Shown here: positions 17,428 through 26,392 of the stretch, piece after piece
Layout: each line of letters opens with the position of its first letter
Position numbering within the stretch: position 1 is the stretch's first letter
NCBI GenBank assembly: GCA_016703065.1
Contig: JADJCU010000001.1
Span: 186,001 to 250,000, forward strand
Reading direction: 5' to 3'
From: a bacterium
GTDB taxonomy: Bacteria; Electryoneota; RPQS01
Length of the DNA stretch: 64,000 bases
Notes under the pieces: generated by a model
Seen by the model: only the letters and a program-made list of their open reading frames with translations
The model's database searches: none
What the model was told of the DNA's origin: nothing
Translations under genes and position numbers: made by a program

Positions 17428-18599
17428 GCTGGAACTGCCACAGGCGGTTTTGTGAAGAGTTTGTCTTTCAGTTTCAGGAATCGCTGCTCGAATAGATAGT
17501 AGCTGGCGGCGGAGACGGCCATCACAATCACGACGTACAGTGCAAAAGACGCGATCCCCTTCAGCGTGTACGGCGTGAAACTCACACTCGCTTTCAGGAG
17601 CTTCCAGATCGGCAGGTGGTATACGTACACGCCGTACGACAGCTTGCCTACTTCCACCAGCGGTTTGCTGTCCAGAAAATGAAGGAAGCGGTCCTTCATG
17701 ATAACTGCGTGAATAACCGTCACACTGAGCAGATTGATAATCACATAGCCCCAGATGTGCTGTCCGTGCGCCGTGTTAATACTCGGACGCGGAAAGCCGA
17801 GGCTCGACCATGACATGTTGTCACCGCCGGGGAATTTGGACCACCAGACATTCAATATGCCAAACAGCAGCACGGCACCCGCCGCAAGGTACCAGCGCGG
17901 GAAATACGATTTTGCATAGCCACGATGCACCAGCGCTGCGTAGGCGCCAGAGGCAAATCCTCCGGCCTGAAAGATCATCAGGTAGTAGGCAAGATCGCCC
18001 ACGTATTCGGAACTCCGGCCGTGCGCAATGAACCACTCCCCAACGAAATAGCACATGACCGGAATCAAGGCGATCAGTCCGACAGAGAGCCACGCCATGC
18101 GCCGAGGCGGCACGAGGAAGATCAGAAACGGCCAAACGAAATAGAACTGCTCTTCCACCGACAGCGACCAAAAATGGTCGAAGACGTGGGAAAGGTGAAA
18201 GTGCTCTGTTAGCGGAGAGAAATTGAAGGTATACGAGTAAAGATAGGGCCACTCCACGCCAAACTGCGCCGGGAATCCGGTGACCAGAAAGAGCACCGTA
18301 AGAATCAACAGAGACGCGTAATACAACGGAAAAATCCGCAGGACCCGCCGCCAATAGAACTTCTTGAGGTAGTACGAGAGCTTGTTCCGGCGCGACTCAA
18401 TCAGGATACTCGAAATCAGGTAGCCCGAGAGCACAAAGAAGAGCTGGACACCGATCCAGCCGAACTTCAGGTAGCCGGAGTGAAAGAAAATGACGAGCAG
18501 GACAGCGATTCCGCGCAGGCCGTCCAGGCCGGGAACGTGACTCAGCGCAACGTTCTGAGCTTTGAGTTGTGTGAATTCGTCACAAATACGTTCTTGCAA
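17424..18599 (-). CDS. Acyltransferase 3 family membrane protein (OafA/YrhL type)
   Basis: 391 residues with about ten membrane segments. The family signature is near the N-terminus: 'VPGLDGLRGIAVLLVIFFHSG', with the catalytic His in FFHSG, then 'GWIGVQLFFVLSGYLISSIL' and 'FYWRRVLRIFPLYY'. Such enzymes O-acetylate or acylate surface sugars such as LPS O-antigen; the acceptor is unknown here. The start is TTG at 18599. A stop codon directly precedes it, and no ATG lies in frame before the conserved region. Confidence 0.9.
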   Translation of the reverse strand: MQERICDEFTQLKAQNVALSHVPGLDGLRGIAVLLVIFFHSGYLKFGWIGVQLFFVLSGYLISSILIESRRNKLSYYLKKFYWRRVLRIFPLYYASLLILTVLFLVTGFPAQFGVEWPYLYSYTFNFSPLTEHFHLSHVFDHFWSLSVEEQFYFVWPFLIFLVPPRRMAWLSVGLIALIPVMCYFVGEWFIAHGRSSEYVGDLAYYLMIFQAGGFASGAYAALVHRGYAKSYFPRWYLAAGAVLLFGILNVWWSKFPGGDNMSWSSLGFPRPSINTAHGQHIWGYVIINLLSVTVIHAVIMKDRFLHFLDSKPLVEVGKLSYGVYVYHLPIWKLLKASVSFTPYTLKGIASFALYVVIVMAVSAASYYLFEQRFLKLKDKLFTKPPVAVPA

Positions 18600-18633
18600 T
18601 TATGGCGTTCATTTAACATATTAATAGTCTGTC

Positions 18634-20331
18634 ATGTTTAAGCCAAAACTTCTTACTACTCTCGAAAGCTACGACCGTCAACAATTTACGCGTGACCTGA
18701 TCGCGGGTGTTATTGTGGGAATCGTGGCTTTGCCGCTCTGTATCGCGTTTGCGATAGCATCCGGCGTATCGCCAGAGCGCGGGCTGATTGCAGGCGTCGT
18801 CGGCGGACTGTTTGTTTCACTATTAGGCGGCAGCCGTGTGCAAATCGGCGGACCCGCCGGTGCCTTTGTCGTTATCGTATTCGGCATCATCGCTGAATAT
18901 GGACTCGACGGGCTAATTGTCTCGACGTTCCTGGCCGGGATTCTCTTGATTGTGTTCGGCCGTTTCCGACTGGGAAGCGTCATCAAGTTCATTCCGCTAC
19001 CGGTGGTCACGGGCTTCACGAGCGGCATCGCGATGATCATCTTCGTGTCGCAGATTGCCGACTTCTTCGGGATGAAGCTCGAAGGCCAGACCGCGAACTT
19101 CTTTGAGAAGATCTATTTCCTGGCCAAGGCGACATCGTCAATCAATCCTACAGCTGCAGTCATCGGCGGAGCATCGGTCTTTATTCTGCTCGTTTGGCAC
19201 AAGGTGCTGAAGACCGTACCCGGGTCGCTGGTTGTGCTCTTGGGATCCACGCTGGCGACGCAGCTTTGGGGACTACCGGTCGAGACCATCGGATCGCGGT
19301 TTGGCGAGATCCCATCGATGCTACCGATGCCGCAGGTGCCTGATCTGACGTTCGCACAAATCCGACACCTCGTCTCCCCCGCCATTACGATTGCGGTGCT
19401 GGTGGCGATTGAATCCCTGCTGTCGGCTGTCGTCGCAGACGGTATGATCGGCGGCAAGCACCGTTCGAATATGGAACTGGTCGCTCAGGGCGTCGCTAAC
19501 ATCGGCAGCTCGAGTTTCGGAGGTCTGCCCGTTACCGGAGCGATTGCGCGCACGGCAACGAATGTGCGGACGGGCGGGCGCACTCCCGTAGCAGGAATCA
19601 TCCACGCGGTGACGCTCTTGCTGCTGATGCTCGTGTTCGCGCCGTACGCGCAGATGATCCCGCTCTCCGCCCTCGCAGCAATTCTCGTGGTTGTGGCCTA
19701 CAATATGTTTGAATGGCGGTCGTTTGTGGCCATGCTGCGCGGACCCAAGAGCGACGTAGCCATTCTGCTTGCCACACTCGCGCTCACCGTCATCCTTGAT
19801 CTTACCGTCGCAATTGAAGTCGGCATGGTGATGGCCGTGTTCCTATTCATGAAGCGCATGAGCGGCGCGACCGAAGTCGAGTTGATTACTCATGAAATGC
19901 GCGAACCTACTACTCTGGAAGAGACCGACGTCCTTGACCGTTCGCTGATTCCCACAGGCGTACAGGTCTACGAGATTAACGGACCGTTTTTCTTCGGCGC
20001 CGTTTACAAATTTCGCGAGGCAATGATCCAAGTCTCGCGGCCGCCGAAAGTCCGTATCATCCGCATGCGCAAGGTGCCGATGATGGACAGCTCGGGCATG
20101 CAGGCGTTGGTTGACGTACACAATGTCTCGAAGCGCCGGGGTACGGTCCTGCTTATCAGCGGCCTGAATCGACAGCCGCATGACGCACTCGAGAAGGCCG
20201 GGTTGATTGATCTATTCGGCACCGAGAACTTGCTGCCAACATTTGAAGCGGCGATTGACCGGGCGAAGGAGATCATCGCGGCGGAGGCGGCTGCTCAGCC
20301 GAAGAAGAAAGAGAAGCCAGCGAGTTCATAG
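18634..20331 (+). CDS. SulP-family anion transporter with STAS domain
   Basis: 565 residues. The membrane domain (about 25-410) has the SulP signature 'GVIVGIVALPLCIAFAIASGVSPERGL' and 'GGSRVQIGGPAGAFVVIV'. A cytoplasmic STAS domain (about 440-545: 'YEINGPFFFGAVYKF', 'MRKVPMMDSSGMQALVDV') follows. Substrates in the family include sulfate, bicarbonate and dicarboxylates; the sequence alone does not decide. It is divergent from the acyltransferase, with only 34 bp between the starts, and ends at a strong terminator. Confidence 0.92.
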   Translation: MFKPKLLTTLESYDRQQFTRDLIAGVIVGIVALPLCIAFAIASGVSPERGLIAGVVGGLFVSLLGGSRVQIGGPAGAFVVIVFGIIAEYGLDGLIVSTFLAGILLIVFGRFRLGSVIKFIPLPVVTGFTSGIAMIIFVSQIADFFGMKLEGQTANFFEKIYFLAKATSSINPTAAVIGGASVFILLVWHKVLKTVPGSLVVLLGSTLATQLWGLPVETIGSRFGEIPSMLPMPQVPDLTFAQIRHLVSPAITIAVLVAIESLLSAVVADGMIGGKHRSNMELVAQGVANIGSSSFGGLPVTGAIARTATNVRTGGRTPVAGIIHAVTLLLLMLVFAPYAQMIPLSALAAILVVVAYNMFEWRSFVAMLRGPKSDVAILLATLALTVILDLTVAIEVGMVMAVFLFMKRMSGATEVELITHEMREPTTLEETDVLDRSLIPTGVQVYEINGPFFFGAVYKFREAMIQVSRPPKVRIIRMRKVPMMDSSGMQALVDVHNVSKRRGTVLLISGLNRQPHDALEKAGLIDLFGTENLLPTFEAAIDRAKEIIAAEAAAQPKKKEKPASS

Positions 20332-20376
20332 CGCGGTCAACGCCTTGCCCGTTGACATGCAGCAACATTGTCTGCG

Positions 20377-20406
20377 AAAAAAAGTCCGCGTTTTGCGCGG
20401 ACTTTT
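20377..20406. terminator. Bidirectional terminator between SulP and nupC
   Basis: AAAAAGTCCGCG-ttttg-CGCGGACTTTTT, a perfect stem flanked by A and T runs, lies between two convergent genes. Confidence 0.85.
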
Positions 20407-20415
20407 TGTTACGGT

Positions 20416-21666
20416 CTATTCGGTCGACAAAATGCCCGCGATTGCCGCTGTCTGTAGACTCACCATTGCCCCGGCAATCATGGCCTTGAGTCCCAGTTGA
20501 GCCAGATCCGTTCGCCGCTCGGGCGCCAGACTACCGATGCCGCCAATTTGAATACCGATTGACGAGAAGTTTGCGAAGCCACACAGCGCGTAGGAGGCGA
20601 GCATGATCGTACGAGGCGACACCAGATTGTTCTTAATCATGTCGGAGAGTTCCACGTAGGCGACGAACTCGTTGATCGAAATTTTCGTGCCAACAAGATA
20701 GGCGAAGTCTTTGCATTCGGCGATTGGCACACCAAGAATAAACCCGATGGGCCACAGAACGTAGGAGAAAATCTCGCGCAGACTTTCGGGAAACCATGCA
20801 ACGCCTGCATTGGCCAGCCAACCCGCGAATAGCGCGAGGCCTGCATTCACAACCGCGATGAGTGCGATGAACGCGAGCAGCATCGCGCCGACGTTGACCG
20901 CAAGTCCAAGGCCGTCGCGCGCGCCAGAGGCTGCGGCATCAATGACATTTGCCTGCTTGGGCATTTCGGGCATGTGCAAAGCATCGGCGGTCTGCGCTCG
21001 CTCGCGCTCGGGCAGGAAGATTTTCGCAAACAGCAAACTTCCGGGCGCGGCCATGACAGATGCAGCGAGCAGGTGCTTCGCCGGAACGCCCAATAGGATA
21101 TAACCAGCCATCACGCCGCCCGCAACCGTGCCGAAGCCGCCGACCATTACGGCATTCAATTCACTGCGCGTCATCTTGTTCAAGAAGGGCCGCACGAGCA
21201 GCGGCGCTTCGGTTTGACCCAAGAAGATGTTGCCCGCGCATGAGAGCGACTCAGCGCCGGACGTGCGCATCGTCTTCGTCATGATCCACGCGAGGCCCTT
21301 GACCACGCGCTGCACGATACCGAAGTAATACATCACACCCATAAAGGCGCCGAAGAATATGATCGTCGGCAGAATCGCAAAGGCGAATTGAAAGCCGAAT
21401 GTCTCCTGATACTCCTGCTTGACCATGTTGCCAAACAAGAAGGCCGAGCCTTCGGTAGCGAAGCCTAAGAACTTTGTTACGCCGTCGCCGAGCGCGCTGA
21501 ACAGATTGCGTCCCCACGGCGTCCAGAGAATCAGAATTGCAAAGGTAAATTGCAGGCCGACACCCCACAGCACGATGCGCCACGGGAAGTTCTTACGGTC
21601 GGACGACAAGAGGAAGGCGATGCCGATGAGAATCGGAATGGCAAAGAGAGATTGGATGCGTTCCAA
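20416..21666 (-). CDS. nupC: NupC-family concentrative nucleoside transporter
   Basis: 416 residues, with about 10 membrane segments and all three CNT domains. 'GNIFLGQTEAPLLVRPFL' holds the Gly-Gln-Thr-Glu nucleoside-binding motif. 'GGFGTVAGGVMAGYILLGVPAKHLLAASVMAAPGSL' and 'YALCGFANFSSIGIQIGGIG' follow. It imports nucleosides with Na+ or H+. It starts 3 bp after tdk and is certainly cotranscribed: uptake followed by phosphorylation. Confidence 0.95.
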   Translation of the reverse strand: MERIQSLFAIPILIGIAFLLSSDRKNFPWRIVLWGVGLQFTFAILILWTPWGRNLFSALGDGVTKFLGFATEGSAFLFGNMVKQEYQETFGFQFAFAILPTIIFFGAFMGVMYYFGIVQRVVKGLAWIMTKTMRTSGAESLSCAGNIFLGQTEAPLLVRPFLNKMTRSELNAVMVGGFGTVAGGVMAGYILLGVPAKHLLAASVMAAPGSLLFAKIFLPERERAQTADALHMPEMPKQANVIDAAASGARDGLGLAVNVGAMLLAFIALIAVVNAGLALFAGWLANAGVAWFPESLREIFSYVLWPIGFILGVPIAECKDFAYLVGTKISINEFVAYVELSDMIKNNLVSPRTIMLASYALCGFANFSSIGIQIGGIGSLAPERRTDLAQLGLKAMIAGAMVSLQTAAIAGILSTE

Positions 21667-21669
21667 GTG

Positions 21670-22281
21670 TTACCCTTGCGGTGAGGAGAGAGGGAGTTGC
21701 TCCTGCGTGTCTTCATCGCGCGCAGGATCGGGGGGAACAAAACAATTGCGGCAGCGCGGTTCGTAGGCGTCGTGGGCGCCGACCAGCACGCGTTCGCGTG
21801 ACGCGACAACGCGCTGCGTGTGTTTGGCCGGATTGCCGCAGCGCACGCAGATGGCGAGTGGCTTGTCGATGTATTCGGCAATCGCGAGGAGCTGCGGAAT
21901 CGGATCAAAGGGCTCGCCGCGATAATCGGTGTCGAGGCCTGCGCAAATCACGCGCTTGCCGCTGTCGGCGAGCTTCTGCACGACCTCGATCAGTTCGCGG
22001 CCCAGGAACTGCGCTTCGTCAATTCCGATTACTTCGGCGTGCTGCGCAAGTTCGTAGATTTCCCACGGCGATGTCACGAGCTTCGAGGGAATCGTGAGCC
22101 GGGAATGGCTGACGATTTCGTCTTTGGCATAACGGTTGTCGATCTGCGGCTTGAATATCTCCACCCGCAATTTGGCAATTTGCGCGCGCACCAATCTGCG
22201 GATCAACTCCTCGGTCTTCCCCGAGAACATCGGTCCGCAAATAACTTCGATCCAGCCTGTATTATGAGGGAAGTGGTGCAC
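21670..22281 (-). CDS. tdk: Thymidine kinase (type II)
   Basis: 203 residues. Phosphorylates thymidine or deoxyuridine in salvage. The P-loop is 'CGPMFSGKTEELIRRL', the Walker B-like segment is 'VIGIDEAQFL', and the lasso region has a zinc site, 'CVRCGNPAKHTQR...CRNC'. It is upstream of nupC in the same operon, and downstream of the AAA ATPase gene with 8 bp between. Whether it belongs to that operon or has its own promoter cannot be seen. Confidence 0.95.
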   Translation of the reverse strand: MHHFPHNTGWIEVICGPMFSGKTEELIRRLVRAQIAKLRVEIFKPQIDNRYAKDEIVSHSRLTIPSKLVTSPWEIYELAQHAEVIGIDEAQFLGRELIEVVQKLADSGKRVICAGLDTDYRGEPFDPIPQLLAIAEYIDKPLAICVRCGNPAKHTQRVVASRERVLVGAHDAYEPRCRNCFVPPDPARDEDTQEQLPLSSPQG

Positions 22282-22289
22282 GGGGGATA

Positions 22290-24012
22290 CTAACGCGTAA
22301 CAAGACTACTGTAGATGTGATCGAGCATCGTCTTCACATCAGCATGTACTTCGTCCTTCTTTATTTGTTCCGCGATCTGATAATATTCTCGCTTTCCGAT
22401 CTCAATTCCAACTTGGGCAAAGAATTGGGGAAGTATGTCCTTACTTGAACGCACGCTATCCAAAAAAACGTTGTTCAGCGGGTTCTTCAGTGCATCGGGA
22501 GGAAAAGTGCTGTTTAGAAATGCGTCGGCCCTTGACACTCTTTCTGAAGAAAAGAGATCCGGATCCTGCCCTACTGCGAATCTCTTCAGAAGGTCTGGCA
22601 CCAGAATGTAATTCTCTATCTCGTATCGCCTCCACCTCAGTATTTCCAGACCGGAAGCAGTGAGTTCATGGTCTTGCAGGTCACGATTATCCCCATCTAA
22701 GAGCAAGACTCCATGAATCCGAGTATTTATGGCCTGCAATGAGAATAGATGTGAGCGACTTTCTCGAGGGTTTCTTCCTTCATTCGAATGCCAGAAGGGC
22801 GTTGTCGTCAGATACTCGAAAAGGGGGTGCTCCAACACTTTTGCGAAGGCACGCAGCATGCTAAAATCACTATCGCCCTCGACGTATAACACTCCTGTGG
22901 ACTGTTCAGCCAGCAAGATATCCAAGCTTGACAACCGTTTGAGCGCCTCTCTGACACGATCACGCTCCACATTCTCAACCAGCAAGTGAGGGCGTTGAAA
23001 AAACGAAATTATCTTGGCGGGGTCGGTGTTGTCAATCAGAACTTCAGAATGCGTTGCAATAATGAGTTGACAGCCTCGCTTCTGCGCGAGTGACCTCAGC
23101 CTGTCATAAATGTTCTTCTGGAGTATTACATGCAAATGTGCATCAGGCTCATCCAACAATAGAACTGAAGCCGGTCGGGCGAAATAGAACCCGAGCAGAA
23201 GTAGTATCTGATGTAACCCACTGCCTGCTGATGCTATGTCAAGCCTCTGGAAGCCGCCCGTTCCTTTTCCAAGATATTTCCCGTTCAAATATTCACAGAG
23301 AATGAAAGGTGAATTCTCGTATTTGGGTTGCAACAAAGTATAGCCGAATATGTCCGTAAATTCCCTCGAGAGTTCTTCCCATTGTTCCTTACTCTTGCTA
23401 ACCTCCAACAACAGGTTCCGCAAAATGTCCCCGGCCTTACCTTGACCAATCAGCAGTTTCTGATACTCATTGTCTAAACGTGTTTCTTCTGCGCCAATAC
23501 CTGAAAAGGGCGGAACATGTACTACTTGAAGATCTGCCGCTTTTGGCGGTATGATTGCACTGCTTGATGAGCGAGGTGTCGCATAAATCTGCTCGGTGCT
23601 ATCATACCTTAATGAGAACGTCAAGTCCCATGATTCACCTGACTGGTCGTTTACTCCTTCGAGCGTTATCTCAATTGGTTTAGGGTGGCCTTGGCCATAT
23701 TGATCGTGCTCTTCTCGAGAATATGCGGTACTCTTGTTGTACCAAAGCAGGTTCATTTCCCGCAAGGGTATGGCTGTGAAGTCCTTTCTGGTTATTGGGA
23801 CACCAATCCTCGTCTTGGCAATTCGCTCTTGCCCTGCGTTGCCATTTTCGGGCTTGGCGCCATTTGGTAAAAGCCAAATTCCAGACCGATATGGCTTGGA
23901 GCAAGGTTGACTTGCCGGCATTGTTTGTGCCTGCGAGAATAATGGAATCTTTGAGATCAAATGATTGATCGGCAAAGCGTTTGAAGTGCTTAACGTGGAC
24001 TTTGTCAATCAC
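22290..24012 (-). CDS. AAA ATPase with C-terminal TOPRIM/DUF4435-like domain (OLD-like nuclease), one frame break
   Basis: Joined length about 573 residues. The N-terminal ABC/SMC-type ATPase has Walker A 'LAGTNNAGKSTLLQA' near residue 28, signature 'IASAGSGLHQILLLL', Walker B 'VLLLDEPDAHLH' and H-loop 'IIATHSEVLI'. It is followed by TOPRIM-like motifs 'VLYVEGDSDFSML' and 'VLLLDGDNRD', then 'RRYEIENYILVP', reminiscent of DUF4435/OLD nucleases. The frame shifts by one at GGG 23850-23852. The start is GTG 24012 with GGAGG nine bases upstream, immediately after the nucleotidyltransferase stop, so the two are translationally coupled. This is a possible phage-defence ATPase/nuclease; relatives include OLD, Gabija GajA and PARIS components, which is inference. 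Confidence 0.75.
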
Positions 24013-24363
24013 TTATGACCTCCGAGAGTCTGTTACTTGACATCCTGAGGCATTGAACGTCTTCGTGCCCGCAAGAATGCTTCGCTGCACCAGATAATTC
24101 TCGCTGCGCTCCACAGATGGTCGCGTTATCAAATCAATCTTGCGGCCTACGATCTCTTCAAGTTCTTCCTCGATGTCCACCCATTCAAACAACCCAATAT
24201 TCGCCCCCTCAGCAAACTTGACCATTACGTCAACGTCACTGTCGGGACGAAAATCATCCGTCAACACGGAGCCGAACAGCGAGAACTCGACGATCTGCCA
24301 TTTCTTGCAGAACGTCTCGATCTTCTCCATGTCAAGGGGGATGCGGGGAGTGAGGTCAGACAT
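24013..24363 (-). CDS. Minimal nucleotidyltransferase (MNT-type)
   Basis: 116 residues from ATG 24363, which overlaps the udk stop by 8 bases. It has the DNA polymerase beta-like core motif 'FSLFGSVLTDDFRPDSDVDVMVKF' (GSx8-10SDxD), the hallmark of MNT proteins such as MntA. MntA AMPylates a HEPN toxin partner. No HEPN gene is adjacent here; the partner position is taken by the AAA-TOPRIM gene. It could be an antitoxin-like modifier of that protein, or an unrelated neighbour. Spacing (stop codon directly followed by the next start) favours a functional pair. Confidence 0.85.
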   Translation of the reverse strand: MSDLTPRIPLDMEKIETFCKKWQIVEFSLFGSVLTDDFRPDSDVDVMVKFAEGANIGLFEWVDIEEELEEIVGRKIDLITRPSVERSENYLVQRSILAGTKTFNASGCQVTDSRRS

Positions 24364-24964
24364 GAGTCCTGATCCGTTCTGCGACGCGCTCAACGGAGAA
24401 TTGTGTGTCTTCGCCGAAAGGTATTACGATGTCAGCGTGCGCTTTTGATGGTTCGACGTACTGCTGATGCATGGGCTCGACCTGGGTCTCGAATTGGCGA
24501 CGGACATCGGCTTCAGTGCGCGCACGATAGAGCACGTCGCGTTCGATGCGGCGCGCCAACCGGACTTCCGTCGGGCACTCGCAAAACACCTTCAGGCTCA
24601 TCCGCTCGCGCAACGTCGGCTCGTGCAGCACGAGGATGCCATCGAGCAAGATGACGTCACGCGATTTCCGCTGCGTGCCGATCGGCTTGCGCTTGTGCGT
24701 CGTGTAGTCATACTCCGGAACGTCCACCGGGTCACCCGCCAGCAGCTTGTCGAGATGCCTGCACAAAAGCGGCGTCTCAAACGACGAGGGGTCGTCGAAA
24801 TTGTGGAGGGCGCGCTGTTCCAAGGTCTGATTGCGAAGCTCGCGATAGTAGCTGTCCTGAAGCAGCCAGAGCACCCGATCCTGTCCCAACGCATGGACGA
24901 GGCCGTGTGCAAGTGTCGTTTTTCCGCTGGCCGAGCCACCAGCGATTCCGATTAGAATAGGCAT
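24356..24964 (-). CDS. udk: Uridine kinase
   Basis: 202 residues from ATG 24964, preceded by AGGA. Phosphorylates uridine and cytidine. Motifs are P-loop 'IGIAGGSASGKTTLA', 'LLQDSYYREL', 'NFDDPSSFETPLL', 'PEYDYTTHKRK', 'ILLDGILVLHEPTLRERM' and 'RRIERDVLYRART'. A longer open frame upstream is not family-like and is left out. It heads a run udk-MNT-AAA-tdk-nupC, so the defence-like pair sits inside nucleoside-salvage genes. Confidence 0.93.
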   Translation of the reverse strand: MPILIGIAGGSASGKTTLAHGLVHALGQDRVLWLLQDSYYRELRNQTLEQRALHNFDDPSSFETPLLCRHLDKLLAGDPVDVPEYDYTTHKRKPIGTQRKSRDVILLDGILVLHEPTLRERMSLKVFCECPTEVRLARRIERDVLYRARTEADVRRQFETQVEPMHQQYVEPSKAHADIVIPFGEDTQFSVERVAERIRTHV

Positions 24965-25028
24965 AGGTCCTAAATCTACGGAGCTTCCGCCGAAGTCGCA
25001 AGAAAAAAAGGAAGTTGACTGAGGGAGT

Positions 25029-25646
25029 CTACTTGAGCAGCTGCAGGCGGTGAACGCCTGACGCGCCCGGGGAGAGGCGGTAGGAGAGGAAATAGGTCCC
25101 GCTGGCCCAGCGGGAGCCGTCAATGAACAAGAAGTGTGTCCCGGCGGTCAGGGGGCCGTCCTGAACAACTGTCAGGCTGCGCCCGAGGAGGTCAAAGACC
25201 TCGATGCGGGCCTCAGTGGCGACGGCAAGTGAAAGTGACAAAACCGTGTTCGCGTTGAACGGGTTGGGGAAAAGGCGGGGAGCCAGCTCGACAGCCGTCG
25301 CTGGAGGTCGTTCCTCTCGCTGCTGGTCCGCTGGCACCAAGAGCACCTGTACCGGAATTTCCTCGCGTTCGGGCAGGACGAACTCGCGGTGTTGTTCAAG
25401 CCCGGGGGTGCCCCAGCGAACCACCAGCCGTCCGCCAGTGGATTCTGGAAGAGCAAGCGGCCGACTGATCCGGCAGGGCCGACCCGCGTTACCAGCGGCC
25501 AGAAGCGGGACTGCGTGGTCCGTTCCGGCGAAGGTCACTTCGACAGCCTCAGGTGCAGCCTCCCCAAGAAACCCCACCTGTACCCAGCGAGCGGAAGCTG
25601 GCGCGGATGCCACGAGCAGGCCAGCCAAGAGTGCCCCCCACGCCAT
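25029..25646 (-). CDS. Short secreted protein with type IX sorting domain
   Basis: 205 residues from ATG 25646, chosen because it begins the signal peptide 'MAWGALLAGLLVASAPASA'. About 90 residues of Ig-like or PEGA-like beta sequence follow, then a Por-type sorting domain: 'LFPNPFNANTVLSLSL', 'LLGRSLTVV', 'GTYFLSYRL', final 'LQLLK'. I recognise no catalytic motif. The start lies just past a terminator, so transcription probably starts in the 25 bp between. No clear ribosome site is seen. Confidence 0.65.
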   Translation of the reverse strand: MAWGALLAGLLVASAPASARWVQVGFLGEAAPEAVEVTFAGTDHAVPLLAAGNAGRPCRISRPLALPESTGGRLVVRWGTPGLEQHREFVLPEREEIPVQVLLVPADQQREERPPATAVELAPRLFPNPFNANTVLSLSLAVATEARIEVFDLLGRSLTVVQDGPLTAGTHFLFIDGSRWASGTYFLSYRLSPGASGVHRLQLLK

Positions 25647-25670
25647 GCGCGGTACGCGCCCCGTGAAAAC

Positions 25671-25709
25671 AAAAAGGGCTCGCCCGGTCAATAAGACAGA
25701 GCGAACCCT
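25671..25709 (-). terminator. Terminator of the 25.7-26.4 kb gene
   Basis: AGGGCTCGC...GCGAACCCT stem with TTTTTGTTTTC after it on the minus strand, 35 nt past the stop at 25744. Confidence 0.7.
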
Positions 25710-25743
25710 ATAGAGTGTTTCGGCGGGTGAGAAGCGGTCGGCG

Positions 25744-26385
25744 CTACTTCTTCGGACGCGTTTTTGACGGACCGAAGGCCCACTCGATATCCTGCGGCGT
25801 GGCATAGAGCCGCGACGAAATGCGTACCATTCCACCGCCCTGATCGCCAGCCGTTGAAACATATTCACTTGAGTCCTGATAATATGGGGCCGTTTTCGGA
25901 TCGGCTCCTTCCCACAGACGCAAATAATATACCTTGTCATCCCGGTATGGGATGAAGTACTTCGCCCCGGCGAAAGTGCCTGTCTTGCCCTCGTTGCTGG
26001 GGGGATATTCCAGGCCTCCAAGAATCAAGGCGTTAAAATTTCCCCACGCTAACGAGTCATCGCCGCCCGGGGTCCCGTCCGGATTCGGAACGTCCTGCTC
26101 GCCGTTGCCGCCATCGACCATCACCTGAATCAGGTGGCCATGACTATGAGGTTCCTTCTTGCTATCAAGCTGTGGCTTCTGACATAGAAAAAGCGCCATC
26201 ATGCTGAATGGATTTCCCATTTCCATGTCACGCGCTTCGATATTCTCCGTGTCGAAATAGACTTCGCGGCCCTTGACCTCGTCCCGCGCCCATGTTGCAG
26301 TCGTCACGACTAACACCGCAACCAGCAGCGCCGCGAATCGCAACACCATGTTTCGTCTTGCCATCGTCCGGTTGTTCCTTTTCAT
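25744..26385 (-). CDS. Exported protein of unknown function, downstream of selenoprotein gene
   Basis: 213 residues from ATG 26385, with a signal peptide ('VLRFAALLVAVLVVTTATWA'). Starts further in (26364) are possible. It is not recognised. The mature part holds a His cluster ('KEPHSHGHLIQVMV') and a Gly/Asp-rich loop ('GGNGEQDVPNPDGTPGGDD'), compatible with metal binding. It begins 8 bp after the stop of the TGA-containing gene at 26393, so it is most likely its operon partner, ending at the terminator at 25671-25709. Confidence 0.7.
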   Translation of the reverse strand: MKRNNRTMARRNMVLRFAALLVAVLVVTTATWARDEVKGREVYFDTENIEARDMEMGNPFSMMALFLCQKPQLDSKKEPHSHGHLIQVMVDGGNGEQDVPNPDGTPGGDDSLAWGNFNALILGGLEYPPSNEGKTGTFAGAKYFIPYRDDKVYYLRLWEGADPKTAPYYQDSSEYVSTAGDQGGGMVRISSRLYATPQDIEWAFGPSKTRPKK

Positions 26386-26392
26386 CACAATT

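Noticed and set aside
24964..25123. N-terminal extension of uridine kinase
   Set aside because: The extra 53 codons are Ala/Ser/Pro-rich, unlike the family; ATG 24964 has an AGGA and starts the P-loop at the normal place.
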